From: Rhizobium sp. RCAM05350
GTDB taxonomy: Bacteria > Pseudomonadota > Alphaproteobacteria > Rhizobiales > Rhizobiaceae
DNA: 64,000 nt
Assembly: GCA_024426085.1 (NCBI GenBank)
Contig: CP087974.1
Location: forward strand, 4,506,001 to 4,570,000
Reading direction: 5' to 3'
In this document: positions 1 through 9,497 of the stretch, in pieces
Position numbering within the stretch: position 1 is the stretch's first letter
How the letters are laid out: every line of letters begins with the position of its first letter
The notes under the pieces: model-generated
Databases searched by the model: none
What the model saw: the letters and a program-made list of their open reading frames with translations, nothing else
Told to the model about the DNA's origin: nothing
Made by a program: the position numbers and the translations under genes

Positions 1-352
1 TGCCAGGGCCGCGTTATTGCCGTGCATCAGCCGCACCGGTTCTCGCGCTTGCACAGTCTTTTTGAAGATTTCTCCGCATGCTTCAACGATGCCGATACGA
101 TCCTCCTGGCGCCGGTCTATTCGGCGGGCGAAGAGCCGATCGAGGGCATCAATTCGCAGGAACTCGTCTCCCGCATCAAGGCCGGCGGCCATCGGGACGC
201 GCTTCATCGAAGGCCCGGAAGCAATCGCGCCGATCGTCTCCGCCATTGCGCAACCGGGTGACTTTGTGGTTCTCTTGGGGGCCGGCAGCATCACATATTG
301 GGCAGCCGCACTTCCGAAGGAACTCGCAGGCATTTCAGGAAATTCCGCATGA
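1..352 (+). CDS. murC: UDP-N-acetylmuramate--L-alanine ligase, C-terminal part (frameshifted)
   Basis: This is the 3' end of murC, truncated by the window edge. MurC adds L-alanine to UDP-MurNAc in the cytoplasmic stage of peptidoglycan synthesis. The visible part is the C-terminal domain: HQPHRFSRLHSLFEDF, then LAPVYSAGEEPIEGI, then, in another frame, RFIEGPEAIAPIVSAIAQPG and VVLLGAGSITYWAAALP, all characteristic of MurC. The reading frame changes near 190-205, in a GGG/CGCG stretch (an extra G or a missing CG restores it). The stop codon overlaps the murB start in ATGA, the usual translationally coupled dcw arrangement. The identification rests on these C-terminal motifs and the neighbouring murB. 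Confidence 0.9.
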   Translation, partial: ARAALLPCISRTGSRACTVFLKISPHASTMPIRSSWRRSIRRAKSRSRASIRRNSSPASRPAAIGTRFIEGPEAIAPIVSAIAQPGDFVVLLGAGSITYWAAALPKELAGISGNSA

Positions 353-1324
353 AACAGGTACACGGTGAAAAGCTACTGGCCTCTCTGGGGGACAGCGTCA
401 AGGAACTGCGCGGACGTTTGACGCCGGATGCGCCGATGGATCGCGTCACCTGGTTTCGTGCCGGCGGTCTTGCGGAGCTGATGTTCCAGCCGCATGACGC
501 CGACGATCTCATCGCATTCCTGAAGATGCTTCCCACCGAAGTGCCAGTCATGGTTGCCGGTGCTCGGATCCAACCTTCTGGTCCGCGACGGCGGCATTCC
601 GGGCGTCGTCATCAGGCTTTCGGCCAAGGGCTTTGGCGATGTCGAGCTGGTCTCCGAAACGCGGGTGAAAGCCGGAACGATCTGCCCGGACAAGAATTTG
701 GCGGCGATGACGCTTGATCACGGCATTGGCGGTTTTGCATTCTACTACGGCATTCCCGGTACGATCGGCGGCGCGCTGCGCATGAACGCCGGCGCCAATG
801 GCGGCGAGACGCGCGAGCGGGTCGTCGAGGTCCATGCGGTCGATCGCCAGGGCAACACGCATGTGCTGTCAAATGCCGACATGGGTTACAGCTATCGTCA
901 CTCGTCGGCGCCCAAGGATATTATCTTCACCCATGCGGTTTTCGAAGGCTACCCGGAAGACAAGGCCAAGATTCGTGCCGACATGGATGCGGTGCGTCAG
1001 CATCATGAGACCGTGCAGCCGATCCATGAAAAGACCGGCGGGTCGACCTTCAAGAACCCGGAAGGCCATTCGGCTTGGAAGTTGATCGACGAAGCCGGCT
1101 GCCGCGGCATGATGATCGGCGGCGCGCAGATGTCGCCGATGCACTGCAACTTCATGATCAACACCGGACAGGCGAGTGGCTACGAACTCGAATATCTCGG
1201 CGAGACCGTGCGCCAGCGCGTATTTGAAACCTCGGGCATTTCGCTCGAATGGGAAATCAAGCGCATCGGGACCTTCATGCCGGGCTACGAGGTCAAGGAA
1301 TTCCTGGGTGAGCTGACGGCCTGA
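349..1324 (+). CDS. murB: UDP-N-acetylenolpyruvoylglucosamine reductase (frameshifted)
   Basis: MurB is the FAD/NADPH enzyme that reduces UDP-GlcNAc-enolpyruvate to UDP-MurNAc. The start is the ATG overlapping the murC stop (ATGA); the protein begins MKQVHGEKLLASLGDSV. The FAD-binding segment VMVAG...GSNLLVRDGGIPGV is split by a frame change at about 560-566, where one extra C explains the break (VAGVGSNLLV is the family form). After it come the glycine-rich YYGIPGTIGGALRMNAGANG, SYRHS, and the C-terminal GGSTFKNPEG...AWKLIDEAG with the catalytic-region Ser and Glu expected for the family. Corrected length is about 324 residues, normal for rhizobial MurB. A strong terminator follows 20 bases downstream, so this dcw sub-operon ends here. 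Confidence 0.93.
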
Positions 1325-1343
1325 GCTGCCAATGCTCTGAAAT

Positions 1344-1381
1344 AAAAAAAGCCGCCGCGGAGCGATCCGCGGCGGCTTTTT
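1344..1381. terminator. Bidirectional Rho-independent terminator after murB
   Basis: An 11-bp perfect stem (GCCGCCGCGGA / TCCGCGGCGGC) with a GCGA loop is preceded by seven A and followed by five T. It lies between convergent murB and the MFS gene and can serve both strands. Confidence 0.92.
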
Positions 1382-1403
1382 GGTGTTTAACGCTTGTTGA
1401 AGC

Positions 1404-2714
1404 TCAGACTTCGTCCTTGCCCGACAGTAGGATGCAGATCAGCGTGATGACGGCGGCTGCGCTGAGATAGTAGCCGACATAGGCCATGCCGTAGTTCACC
1501 TGCAGCCAAGTCGCGGCATAAGGCGCAAGCGAGGCTCCGAAAATGCCGGCGAGGTTGAAAGTGATCGACGAGCCAGTGTAGCGCACATTGGTCGGGAAGG
1601 GGGCTGCGAGCGCCGTGCCGATCAGGCCGTAGGTCATGCCCATCAGGCCCATTGCAATGATCGCAAAGACGAAGATGGCGCCTTCGCCCGATGTCATCAG
1701 CCCGTTCAGGAAGAACGAGAAGATACCGATCAGGACGGTCGTTGCGATCAGCACCTCGCGTCGGCCGAAACGTTCGGCGAGCTTGCCGGCGATCGGGATG
1801 AAGATGCCGAACATGATCGAGCCGACGATCTGGATTTCCAGCGCATCGAGGAACGGGATTTTCAGGACCTTGACGTTGTAGGACAAGAGATAAGCCGAGC
1901 CGATGTAGAACAGGACGAAGGTCGCTAGCGCCACGAAGGTGCCAAGCAAGAGGCTGCGCTTGTGGTTGTGGAACAGTTCCATTACCGGAACTTCGACGCG
2001 TTCATGTTTGTCGATGGCCTTCTGGAACGCCGGTGTCTCCGTAATCGACAGGCGCACCCAGAGGCCGACGGCGATCAGGATGATCGAAGCGATGAACGGG
2101 ATGCGCCAACCCCAGCTGAGCAGTTGCTCCTGGGTCATCAGGTGCAATAGCAGCCAGAAAGCGCCTGAAGACAGGAACAGGCCGACGGGGGCGCCGAGCT
2201 GCGGGAACATGCCGTACCAGCTGCGCTTGCCTTCCGGTGCATTTTCCGTGGCGAGCAGGACGGCACCGCCCCATTCGCCACCGAGACCAAAGCCCTGGCC
2301 GAAGCGGCACAGCGCCAGAAGAAGCGGTGCAATCACGCCAATCTGCTCATAGGTGGGCAACAGGCCGATGATGACCGTCGAGACGCCCATTGTGAGAAGG
2401 GCAGCGACGAGCGTCGTCTTGCGGCCGACCCGGTCGCCGAAATGGCCAAAGACCACCGCGCCGAGCGGGCGTGCAAAGAAGGCGATAGAGAAGGTCGTGA
2501 AGGAAGCCAAAAGTGCGGTGGTCGGATCGGTGTTCGGGAAGAACAGCACCGGAAACACCAGCACGGCAGCGGTAGCGTAAACGTAGAAGTCAAAGAATTC
2601 GATGGTCGTGCCGACAAGGCTTGCGAGCAGAACGCGGGCTGGCGAATTGAGCGAGCCCTTGCTCAACGGCTCTGCCGTCGGCGACAACGTGGATATTGTG
2701 TCACTCATTGTCAT
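1404..2714 (-). CDS. MFS transporter, metabolite:H+ symporter (MHS) family
   Basis: This is a 12-helix inner-membrane secondary transporter of about 436 residues. The MHS/ProP-KgtP-like features are EFFDFYVYATAAVLVFPVLF in helix 1, the loop 2-3 signature GHFGDRVGRKTTLVAALL, the RFGQGFGLGGEWGGAVLLA segment in helix 4, and AERFGRREVL in the cytoplasmic loop after helix 8. Such proteins import organic acids, shikimate or betaines with protons; the substrate cannot be read from sequence. The chosen start is MTMSDTIS (2714); MSDTIS at 2708 is equally possible, and the longer reading upstream lacks a transporter-like sequence. It is transcribed towards murB and away from the aquaporin gene, and is not a normal dcw member. 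Confidence 0.88.
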   Translation of the reverse strand: MTMSDTISTLSPTAEPLSKGSLNSPARVLLASLVGTTIEFFDFYVYATAAVLVFPVLFFPNTDPTTALLASFTTFSIAFFARPLGAVVFGHFGDRVGRKTTLVAALLTMGVSTVIIGLLPTYEQIGVIAPLLLALCRFGQGFGLGGEWGGAVLLATENAPEGKRSWYGMFPQLGAPVGLFLSSGAFWLLLHLMTQEQLLSWGWRIPFIASIILIAVGLWVRLSITETPAFQKAIDKHERVEVPVMELFHNHKRSLLLGTFVALATFVLFYIGSAYLLSYNVKVLKIPFLDALEIQIVGSIMFGIFIPIAGKLAERFGRREVLIATTVLIGIFSFFLNGLMTSGEGAIFVFAIIAMGLMGMTYGLIGTALAAPFPTNVRYTGSSITFNLAGIFGASLAPYAATWLQVNYGMAYVGYYLSAAAVITLICILLSGKDEV

Positions 2715-3090
2715 ATGTCCGTATTGGGGAAGATATCGCCGTCTTGGGAGGCAGCGGCCCGGCTTTAACGCAGACGAACCGGCAATAAAACCCTTCAAAC
2801 GCAACTATTGGCAAGATTTCAGGGGTATTCCGTCGCAAAAGTGTCGCCAAAACCACTGCCGGATCGCATTGATTTTCATCGGAATGATCAAAAATGCGTT
2901 CAGGGCGGTTCTCTTGCTGTGCAATCCTTGACCAGAATCGAATTGTCGCAAATCTTAGGTTGTGCGCTCGGCGACCGGGTGCGGCAAACAGGCTGGGATG
3001 CGCATAGGTTTCCTTCAGGGGGTCTGAGGGAAGCGCGGAACATGCGCATCAGGCACATTTGGGGCATTTGCTCCGTTTGAAGGGGAAACC
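2715..3090. other. Divergent intergenic region between MFS gene and aqpZ
   Basis: These 376 bases contain the two divergent promoters in principle. I see no convincing -35/-10 pair, RNA or coding sequence. A purine-rich AAGGGGAA lies just before the aqpZ ATG. Confidence 0.5.
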
Positions 3091-3778
3091 ATGTTCAAGA
3101 AGCTTTCTGCTGAATTTTTGGGAACATTCTGGCTTGTGTTCGGCGGATGCGGCAGCGCGGTCCTCGCCGCGGCTTTTCCGGAAGTCGGCATCGGCTTGCT
3201 CGGTGTCTCGTTTGCCTTCGGTCTGACAGTGCTGACAATGGCCTATGCGGTCGGCGGTATCTCAGGCGGACATTTCAATCCGGCTGTTTCGGTCGGCCTG
3301 ACGGTTGCCGGCAAGTTTCCAGCCTCTTCGCTCCTTGGCTACATCATTGCCCAGGTGGCGGGTGCTATCGTTGCGGCTGCGGCGCTCTATCTGGTCGCCA
3401 GCGGCAAGGCTGACTTCCAGCTCGGCGGGTTTGCCGCCAACGGTTACGGCGAACATTCGCCGGGTGGTTATTCGCTGACCTCGGCTTTGGTTATCGAGGT
3501 GCTTTTGACTGGCTTCTTCATCTTTATCATTCTCGGTGCCACCAGCGGCCGCGTGCCCGTGGGGTTTGCGCCGATTGCCATCGGTCTCGCCCTGACACTG
3601 ATCCACCTGATCTCGATCCCTGTCACCAACACGTCGGTCAATCCTGCCCGTTCCACGGGGCAGGCGCTGTTCGTCGGCGGTTGGGCCTTGCAGCAGTTGT
3701 GGCTGTTCTGGCTTGCCCCCGATCGTCGGCGCGGCCATCGGTGGCATCGTTTGGAAGGTTGTCGGCGAAGACGACTGA
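3091..3778 (+). CDS. aqpZ: Aquaporin Z (frameshifted at 3' end)
   Basis: This is a water channel of the MIP family in the inner membrane. Both pore NPA boxes are present (GGHFNPAVSVGL near residue 65 and NTSVNPARSTGQALF near 183), with six hydrophobic helices and the AqpZ-type N-terminus KKLSAEFLGTFWLVFGGCGS. The frame breaks in a run of five C at 3716-3720. Removing one C restores the family ending LAPIVGAAIGGIVWKVVGEDD with a stop at 3776-3778, giving about 228 residues, typical for AqpZ. The start has AGGGGAA a few bases upstream. It is a single-gene unit between two terminators, divergent from the MFS gene. Confidence 0.93.
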
Positions 3779-3811
3779 GACGCCGCTATCTGCCATACCC
3801 TGCTTAAGAAC

Positions 3812-3845
3812 GGCCCCCGCGCAAACCGCTGCGGGGCCTTTCCAT
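3812..3845 (+). terminator. Rho-independent terminator after aqpZ
   Basis: GGCCCCCGC and GCGGGGCC form a GC-rich stem with one bulge around a short loop, followed by TTTCCATTTT. Confidence 0.75.
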
Positions 3846-3965
3846 TTTATCGGCTCCACCGCCGGCCTTTTCTCTTGCGCCGCAAGTAACACTCTGATTC
3901 TAAGCGACGAATCGAAGCGGTAATATGAGTCGGTGTGAAATATTTTACCCATGCCTTGGGTAGGG

Positions 3966-3994
3966 TTAACCAAAGTAAACGGTTCATTAACCAT
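3966..3994. promoter_or_regulatory. CtrA-like half-sites upstream of ddl-ftsQAZ
   Basis: Two TTAACC elements (TTAACCAA at 3966 and TTAACCAT at 3987) sit about 100 bases before ddl. TTAACC(AT) is the known half-site of the alphaproteobacterial cell-cycle regulator CtrA, which controls fts genes in this class. The spacing between the two TTAA is 17, not the canonical 7, so this is suggestive only. Confidence 0.3.
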
Positions 3995-4097
3995 AATGCC
4001 GCTCTAGTGGGGCTGCGCCTGAAGAACGCGACTCGCGTTGTGAACAAGCTAGGCGCAAGCGGCGATTTGTAAGGCTGGCGTAATGTCGGGGGTTTTT

Positions 4098-5021
4098 ATG
4101 AGCAAGCATGTGGCTGTCCTTATGGGCGGATTTTCTTCGGAGCGGCCGGTTAGCCTGTCTTCCGGGGCTGCGTGCGCCGATGCGTTGGAGGCCGAGGGCT
4201 ACCGCGTCACCCGAATCGATGTCGATCGCGATGTTGCATCCGTTCTTGCGGCTCTGCGTCCCGATGTTGCCTTCAATGCGCTGCATGGCCCTTTCGGTGA
4301 AGATGGTACCATACAGGGTATCCTCGAATATCTTCAGATTCCCTACACGCATTCCGGTGTTCTCGCTTCGGCGCTCGCCATGGATAAGGCGCAAGCCAAG
4401 CTCGTTGCTGCTGCTGCCGGTGTTCCGGTTGCCGAAGCGCGCATCATGGATCGCCATGATTTCGGCTCCGATCATCCGATGAAGCCGCCTTATGTGGTCA
4501 AGCCGGTTCATGAGGGGTCGAGTTTCGGTGTGGTGATGGTCAAGGAAGACCAGTCGCATCCGCCGCAGATCGTCACCTCCAGCGAGTGGCGCTACGGCGA
4601 CCGGGTGATGGTTGAGCGCTATGTGTACGGCCGCGAGTTCACCTGCGGTGTCATGGGTGATACGGCGCTTGGTGTGACCGAAGTGATACCCCAGGGGCAC
4701 GCCTTCTACGATTACGATTCAAAGTATGTGAAAGGCGGCTCAAAACACGTCATCCCGGCGGATATTTTACCGAATATTTACCAAAAAATACAAACACTCT
4801 CAGTCATGGCGCATCAGGCGATTGGATGCCGCGGCGTAAGCCGCTCCGACTTCCGCTTTGACGACCGTTTCTCTGCAGAAGGAGAGCTTATCTGGCTGGA
4901 GGTCAATACCCAGCCCGGAATGACTCCCACCTCTCTGGTTCCTGAAATGGCCGTTCATGCAGGCCATACGTTTGGTGAATTCCTCAAGTGGATCGTGGAG
5001 GACGCGTCGTGTTTGCGTTGA
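4098..5021 (+). CDS. ddl: D-alanine--D-alanine ligase
   Basis: This ATP-grasp ligase makes the D-Ala-D-Ala dipeptide for peptidoglycan precursors. It has about 307 residues, normal for DdlB. Motifs in order are VLMGGFSSERPVSLSSG (N-terminal nucleotide/substrate loop), ALHGPFGEDGTIQGILEYL, the ATP-grasp VVKPVHEGSSFGV, and the metal-binding C-terminal segment LIWLEVNTQPGMTPTSLVPE. I chose the second ATG (MSKHVAVLMGG) because GGGGG lies at Shine-Dalgarno distance before it; an upstream ATG at 4083 lacks one. It is the first gene of ddl-ftsQ-ftsA-ftsZ, and its 3' end overlaps ftsQ by 13 bases. Confidence 0.95.
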   Translation: MSKHVAVLMGGFSSERPVSLSSGAACADALEAEGYRVTRIDVDRDVASVLAALRPDVAFNALHGPFGEDGTIQGILEYLQIPYTHSGVLASALAMDKAQAKLVAAAAGVPVAEARIMDRHDFGSDHPMKPPYVVKPVHEGSSFGVVMVKEDQSHPPQIVTSSEWRYGDRVMVERYVYGREFTCGVMGDTALGVTEVIPQGHAFYDYDSKYVKGGSKHVIPADILPNIYQKIQTLSVMAHQAIGCRGVSRSDFRFDDRFSAEGELIWLEVNTQPGMTPTSLVPEMAVHAGHTFGEFLKWIVEDASCLR

Positions 5022-5941
5022 AGGGCAGGAAGGCAGGAAGAGGACGGGCTCCGCTGGAGGCGGCTGATCTGGATGGTCAGCGCGTTCTGCCGCGGCCGCT
5101 GCGCCGCGTCGTGCGTTTCCTTGTTAGTCTCGGAACCGGCCGTATCCATTTTGCGCCGTATACCGGCACTGTGTCCGCCTTCGCGTTTTTTGCTGCGACC
5201 GGTTTCTACGGCATGTCGCTCGGCGGCCACAGTCAGGATTTCGCCCAGACGACGACGTCGGCTGTCGGTTTCACGATCGAGGACGTCAAGGTGTCCGGCA
5301 ATGATCAGACCTCGGAAATCGACATCCTGCAGCAGCTGGGTCTTGATGGCGCTACCTCACTGGTTGCCCTCGATATTGGCGTCGCGCGCAAGCTGATCAG
5401 CGAAATGCCCTGGGTCGAGGACGTTGCCGTTCGCAAGGTTTATCCGGGCACGATCGAAGTGAACCTCAAGGAGCGCAAGGCGTTCGGCATCTGGCAGCAC
5501 GGCTCCGATCTTTCGCTGATCGAGGCAAGCGGCAGCGTGATTGCGCCGCTGCGCGACAACAAATTCTCCGAGCTGCCGCTGTTCGTCGGCCGCGATGCTG
5601 AAACCACCGCCGCCGCCTTCTACCAGCGGTTCTCGCAGTGGCCGGAAATCAGCAAGCGCGTCAAAGCCTATGTTCGCGTTGCCGGGCGCCGCTGGGACCT
5701 GATTTTGGACAACGGTATCAACATCAAGCTGCCCGAGCACGATCTGGACCGCGCCATGCAGGTGCTGTCGACGATGGAAGAGGGGCAGCAATTGCTTGAA
5801 CGCGATATCGCTGCGGTCGATCTGAGGTTGGAGGATCGCACCACGGTCCAACTGACCCCCGAAGCCGCCGCCCGCCGTCAGACTGTTCTGGAAGCCCGCA
5901 CGAAGATGTTGAAGAAGCAGGAAAAGGAAAGCCGTATATGA
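5009..5941 (+). CDS. ftsQ: Cell division protein FtsQ
   Basis: FtsQ is a bitopic divisome protein linking early and late division proteins (FtsBL partners). Seen are a basic cytoplasmic N-terminus, one membrane segment around residues 50-70 (TVSAFAFFAATGFYGMSL), the POTRA domain beginning FTIEDVKVSGNDQTSE, and the FtsQ/DivIB region MPWVEDVAVRKVYPGTIEV. The start is GTG at 5009 (read MFALKGRKAGRG), supported by GGAGG 7-8 bases upstream and by the rhizobial form MFAL; it lies inside the ddl 3' end. The stop overlaps the ftsA ATG (ATGA). Length is 310 residues, intact. Confidence 0.93.
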   Translation: MFALKGRKAGRGRAPLEAADLDGQRVLPRPLRRVVRFLVSLGTGRIHFAPYTGTVSAFAFFAATGFYGMSLGGHSQDFAQTTTSAVGFTIEDVKVSGNDQTSEIDILQQLGLDGATSLVALDIGVARKLISEMPWVEDVAVRKVYPGTIEVNLKERKAFGIWQHGSDLSLIEASGSVIAPLRDNKFSELPLFVGRDAETTAAAFYQRFSQWPEISKRVKAYVRVAGRRWDLILDNGINIKLPEHDLDRAMQVLSTMEEGQQLLERDIAAVDLRLEDRTTVQLTPEAAARRQTVLEARTKMLKKQEKESRI

Positions 5942-7269
5942 GCATCTTCGGCTCCTCGAATTTTGGGCTGCCGCGTCTGAAGCCGCTTTCTTCCAAGCGG
6001 TCGCATGTCGTTTCCGTGCTCGATATCGGTTCAACCAAGGTGGTCTGCATGATCGGTCGGCTGACGCCGAAGGCCGAAAGCCGGATCCTGCCGGGACGTA
6101 CCCATTCGATCGAGATCATCGGCATTGGTCATCATAAGTCACGCGGCATGAAGAACGGCGTGATCGCCGATCTCGACGCCGCCGAAAGTGTCGTTCGTCT
6201 CGCCGTCGACGCTGCCGAGCGAATGGCCGGGTTGACCATCGACAGCCTGATCGTCAACATTTCCGCCGGCCGCCTGCAGAGCGACATCTACACTGCCTCC
6301 ATCGATCTGGGCGGCCAGGAAGTCGATGCCGCCGATCTGAAGAAGGTTCTGGCCGCAGCCGGTCAGCAATCGCTGCGCCAGGACCGCGTCATCCTGCATT
6401 CGCTGCCAACGGGCTTCTCGCTCGACGGCGAACGCGGCATCCGTGATCCGCTGGCGATGTTCGGCGATGCCTTGGGCGTCGACATGCATGTGCTGACGGC
6501 CGAGCGGGCTGCCCTGAAAAACCTCGAGCTCTGCATCAACCGTGCCCACCTGTCGGTCGAGGGCATTGTTGCGACACCCTACGCAAGCGGCCTTGCTGCA
6601 TTGGTCGATGACGAAGTCGAACTCGGCTGCGCTGCCATCGACATGGGCGGCGGCACGACGACGATCTCAGTGTTCGCTGAGGGCAAGCTGGTTCATGCCG
6701 ACGCCATCAGCCTCGGTGGTCACCACGTCACGACCGATCTGGCGCGCGGTCTCTCGACTCGCATCGAGGATGCCGAGCGCCTGAAGGTCGTTCACGGTTC
6801 CGCGCTGCCCAGCAGCGGCGACGAGCGGGACATCGTTTCCGTCCCGCCGATCGGCGAGGACGACCGCGATCAGCCGACGCATGTGCCGCGGGCGCTCGTC
6901 TCGCGCATCGTGCGGGCTCGCATCGAGGAAACACTGGAACTCATCCGCGACCGCATTCAGCGGTCCGGCTTCTCGCCGATCGTCGGCAAGCGCGTCGTTC
7001 TGACGGGCGGTGCTGCGCAGTTGACCGGCCTGCCGGAATCGGCTCGCCGCATTCTCGCCCGCAACGTCCGTATCGGCCGTCCGCTCGGCGTCTCCGGACT
7101 GCCCGCAGCAGCGAAAGGCCCGGCCTTTTCGACGGCCGTCGGTCTGATGATCTATCCGCAGGTCGCGGACATGGAAACACACGCGGCGCAGGGCGGTTTG
7201 CTCTCGTCGCTTGCAGGAAACAACAGCCGTATCGCCCGGATGGGGCAATGGCTGAAGGAAAGCTTTTGA
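5938..7269 (+). CDS. ftsA: Cell division protein FtsA
   Basis: FtsA is an actin-fold ATPase that tethers FtsZ filaments to the membrane. Actin-family motifs are visible: VLDIGSTKVVCMIG (phosphate 1), AIDMGGGTTTISVF (phosphate 2) and VVLTGGAAQLTGLPE (adenosine). The SHS2/1C domain follows the first motif, and the protein ends MGQWLKESF, an amphipathic membrane-targeting tail with the expected basic/aromatic composition. Its 443 residues match alphaproteobacterial FtsA. The frame is uninterrupted. It overlaps ftsQ by four bases and is followed after 92 bases by ftsZ. Confidence 0.96.
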   Translation: MSIFGSSNFGLPRLKPLSSKRSHVVSVLDIGSTKVVCMIGRLTPKAESRILPGRTHSIEIIGIGHHKSRGMKNGVIADLDAAESVVRLAVDAAERMAGLTIDSLIVNISAGRLQSDIYTASIDLGGQEVDAADLKKVLAAAGQQSLRQDRVILHSLPTGFSLDGERGIRDPLAMFGDALGVDMHVLTAERAALKNLELCINRAHLSVEGIVATPYASGLAALVDDEVELGCAAIDMGGGTTTISVFAEGKLVHADAISLGGHHVTTDLARGLSTRIEDAERLKVVHGSALPSSGDERDIVSVPPIGEDDRDQPTHVPRALVSRIVRARIEETLELIRDRIQRSGFSPIVGKRVVLTGGAAQLTGLPESARRILARNVRIGRPLGVSGLPAAAKGPAFSTAVGLMIYPQVADMETHAAQGGLLSSLAGNNSRIARMGQWLKESF

Positions 7270-7361
7270 GCCTGTCTGCTTCGGCTGACGGGATGCAATA
7301 CGGAATTTAGTGATTTGGCCGGCTCGGCAAGGCGGCCAGAAACCAGGAAGGAACGGGTACA

Positions 7362-9158
7362 ATGACGATCAACTTGCAAAAGCCGGATATCACCGAGCTG
7401 AAGCCCCGCATCACCGTCTTCGGTGTTGGCGGCGGCGGCGGTAATGCTGTCAACAACATGATCACCGCAGGCCTCGAAGGCGTCGATTTCGTCGTCGCCA
7501 ACACCGATGCCCAGGCGCTGACCATGACCAAGGCCTCGCGCATCATTCAAATGGGTGTTGCCGTTACCGAAGGTCTGGGTGCCGGCTCGCAGCCGGAAGT
7601 CAGCCGCGCGGCGGCTGAAGAGTGCATCGATGAGATCATCGATCACTTGAATGGCACGCATATGTGCTTCGTCACCGCCGGCATGGGTGGTGGTACCGGT
7701 ACCGGTGCTGCTCCGGTCGTTGCCCAGGCTGCTCGCAACAAGGGCATCCTGACGGTCGGCGTCGTCACCAAGCCGTTCCACTTCGAAGGCCAGCGCCGCA
7801 TGCGCCTCGCCGACATGGGTATCCAGGAACTGCAGAAGTCCGTTGACACCCTGATCGTTATTCCGAACCAGAACCTGTTCCGGATCGCCAATGACCGCAC
7901 CACGTTCGCCGACGACGTTCTGCAATGGCCGACCAGGTTCTCTACTCGGGTGTTGCCTGCATCACCGACCTGATGGTCAAGGAAGGCCTGATCAACCTCG
8001 ACTTCGCGGACGTTCGCTCCGTGATGCGCGAGATGGGCCGCGCCATGATGGGTACCGGCGAAGCATCCGGCGAAGGCCGCGCAATGGCCGCTGCCGAAGC
8101 TGCGATCGCCAACCCGCTGCTCGACGAAACCTCGATGAAGGGTGCCCAGGGCCTGCTGATCTCGATCACCGGTGGCCGTGACCTCACGCTGTTCGGAAGT
8201 CGACGAAGCGGCAACCCGCATCCGCGAGGAAGTGGATCCGGACGCCAACATCATCCTCGGCGCGACATTCGACGAAGAACTCGAAGGCCTCATCCGCGTT
8301 TCGGTCGTGGCAACGGGTATCGATCGGACGGCCGCGGAGGTGGCCGGTCGTTCCGCTGACTTTCGTCCGGTAGCAGCCAAGCCGATCGTCCGCCCGTCCA
8401 TCGCTATCCCGGCAGCTCCGGTCCAGCAGACGGTTGCCGTTCAGCAGCCGGCCCCGGTCGCCCAGCAGCCTGTCGTTCAGCAGCAGGCCGCCCAGCCGGT
8501 TCAGCAGACCAGCGATCTGATTGCTGCTGCTATCCGCGAAGCCGAGCTGGAGCGCGAACTGTTCCTGTCCATGCCGCGTGGTGACGTTGCTGCCCCGGTT
8601 CAGCAGGTTCCGATCCAGCAGGTCCAGGACGATTTCCGCCCGCAGAGCAAGCTGTTCGCCGGTGCTGCTCCCGTCCAGCAGCCTGTCGTACAGGCAGCCG
8701 CTCCGGTTCAGCGGACTGTTGAAACGGTGGCCTACCAGCCACAGCCGGTCGCCCAGGCTCCAGTTCGCCAGGAGCCTGTTGCTCCGGTGATCCGCCAGCA
8801 GGCCGAGCAGGTCCGCATGCCGCGGGTCGAAGACTTCCCGCCGATGGTGAAGGCTGAGGCCGAACACCGTGCGCAGCCGGTTCAGCACGAAGAGCGCGGC
8901 CCGATGGGCCTGCTCAAGCGAATCACCAATTCGCTCGGCCGCCGCGAAGAAGAAACGCATGATGTGGCTGCCGACATGACTGCCGGCGCACCTGCAGCCG
9001 CCTCGCAGCAGCGCCGTCCGCTGTCGCCTGAAGCGAGTGTTTACGCGCCGCGCCGCGCTGCTCCTCTCGATGACCGTGCCCGTGCTGCTTCGCAACCGCG
9101 TGCACATGAAGATGATCAGCTCGAAATCCCGGCATTCCTGCGCCGCCAGTCGAACTGA
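7362..9158 (+). CDS. ftsZ: Cell division GTPase FtsZ (two frameshifts)
   Basis: This tubulin homologue forms the cytokinetic Z-ring. The N-terminal GTPase domain has VFGVGGGGGNAVNNMI, the tubulin signature GMGGGTGTGAAPVVAQAA and the synergy-loop region. Frame changes occur at about 7924 (a missing A before ATGGCCGACCAG, joining FADDVLQ to MADQVLYSGVACITDL) and about 8196 (an extra G, joining LTLF to EVDEAATRIREEVD). Corrected length is about 598 residues, much longer than the 380-400 of enterobacteria, because of a Q/P/V-rich linker of some 250 residues typical of rhizobial FtsZ. It ends with the conserved FtsA-binding peptide LEIPAFLRRQSN. AGGAAGGAACGGG precedes the start. Confidence 0.95.
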
Positions 9159-9187
9159 TTTTTTAGCCCACCTTCCTCCTTGCCTGA

Positions 9188-9217
9188 AATGCCCGGGTTT
9201 GCGCCCGGGCATTTTTT
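9188..9217 (+). terminator. Rho-independent terminator after ftsZ
   Basis: AATGCCCGGG and CCCGGGCATT form a 10-bp perfect stem with a short loop, followed by a run of T. The following 280 bases to lpxC contain no gene I can support and must hold the lpxC promoter. Confidence 0.92.
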
Positions 9218-9497
9218 ATGAATTATTGAATTCTTCCAATATCTAAGTACCGCGTGCGTCGCGTAACAAAGCGAAAGAAACAGTGATTTGGAATGACGGC
9301 CCACTGCAATTATCTTCACAATCGGGACTGATGGGGCAGCATTGCGATTCTAAACGCGCTGGCTTGCATGTTGGACCGGTTGGTGATGCGTAGCATCGCT
9401 TTCCGAAACGGTGTCTTGCGGTGTTTGAAAAACGCGCTGCTCTCGTCCCCTAGAGACATTTGGCGGCAACGCCACGTAGCATTTGAAGGCGAGAAGC

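Noticed and set aside
7900..8210. Programmed frameshifting or pseudogene status of ftsZ
   Set aside because: FtsZ is essential, the two changes compensate in opposite directions, and similar indels occur throughout the window, so errors in the sequence are the simpler explanation.
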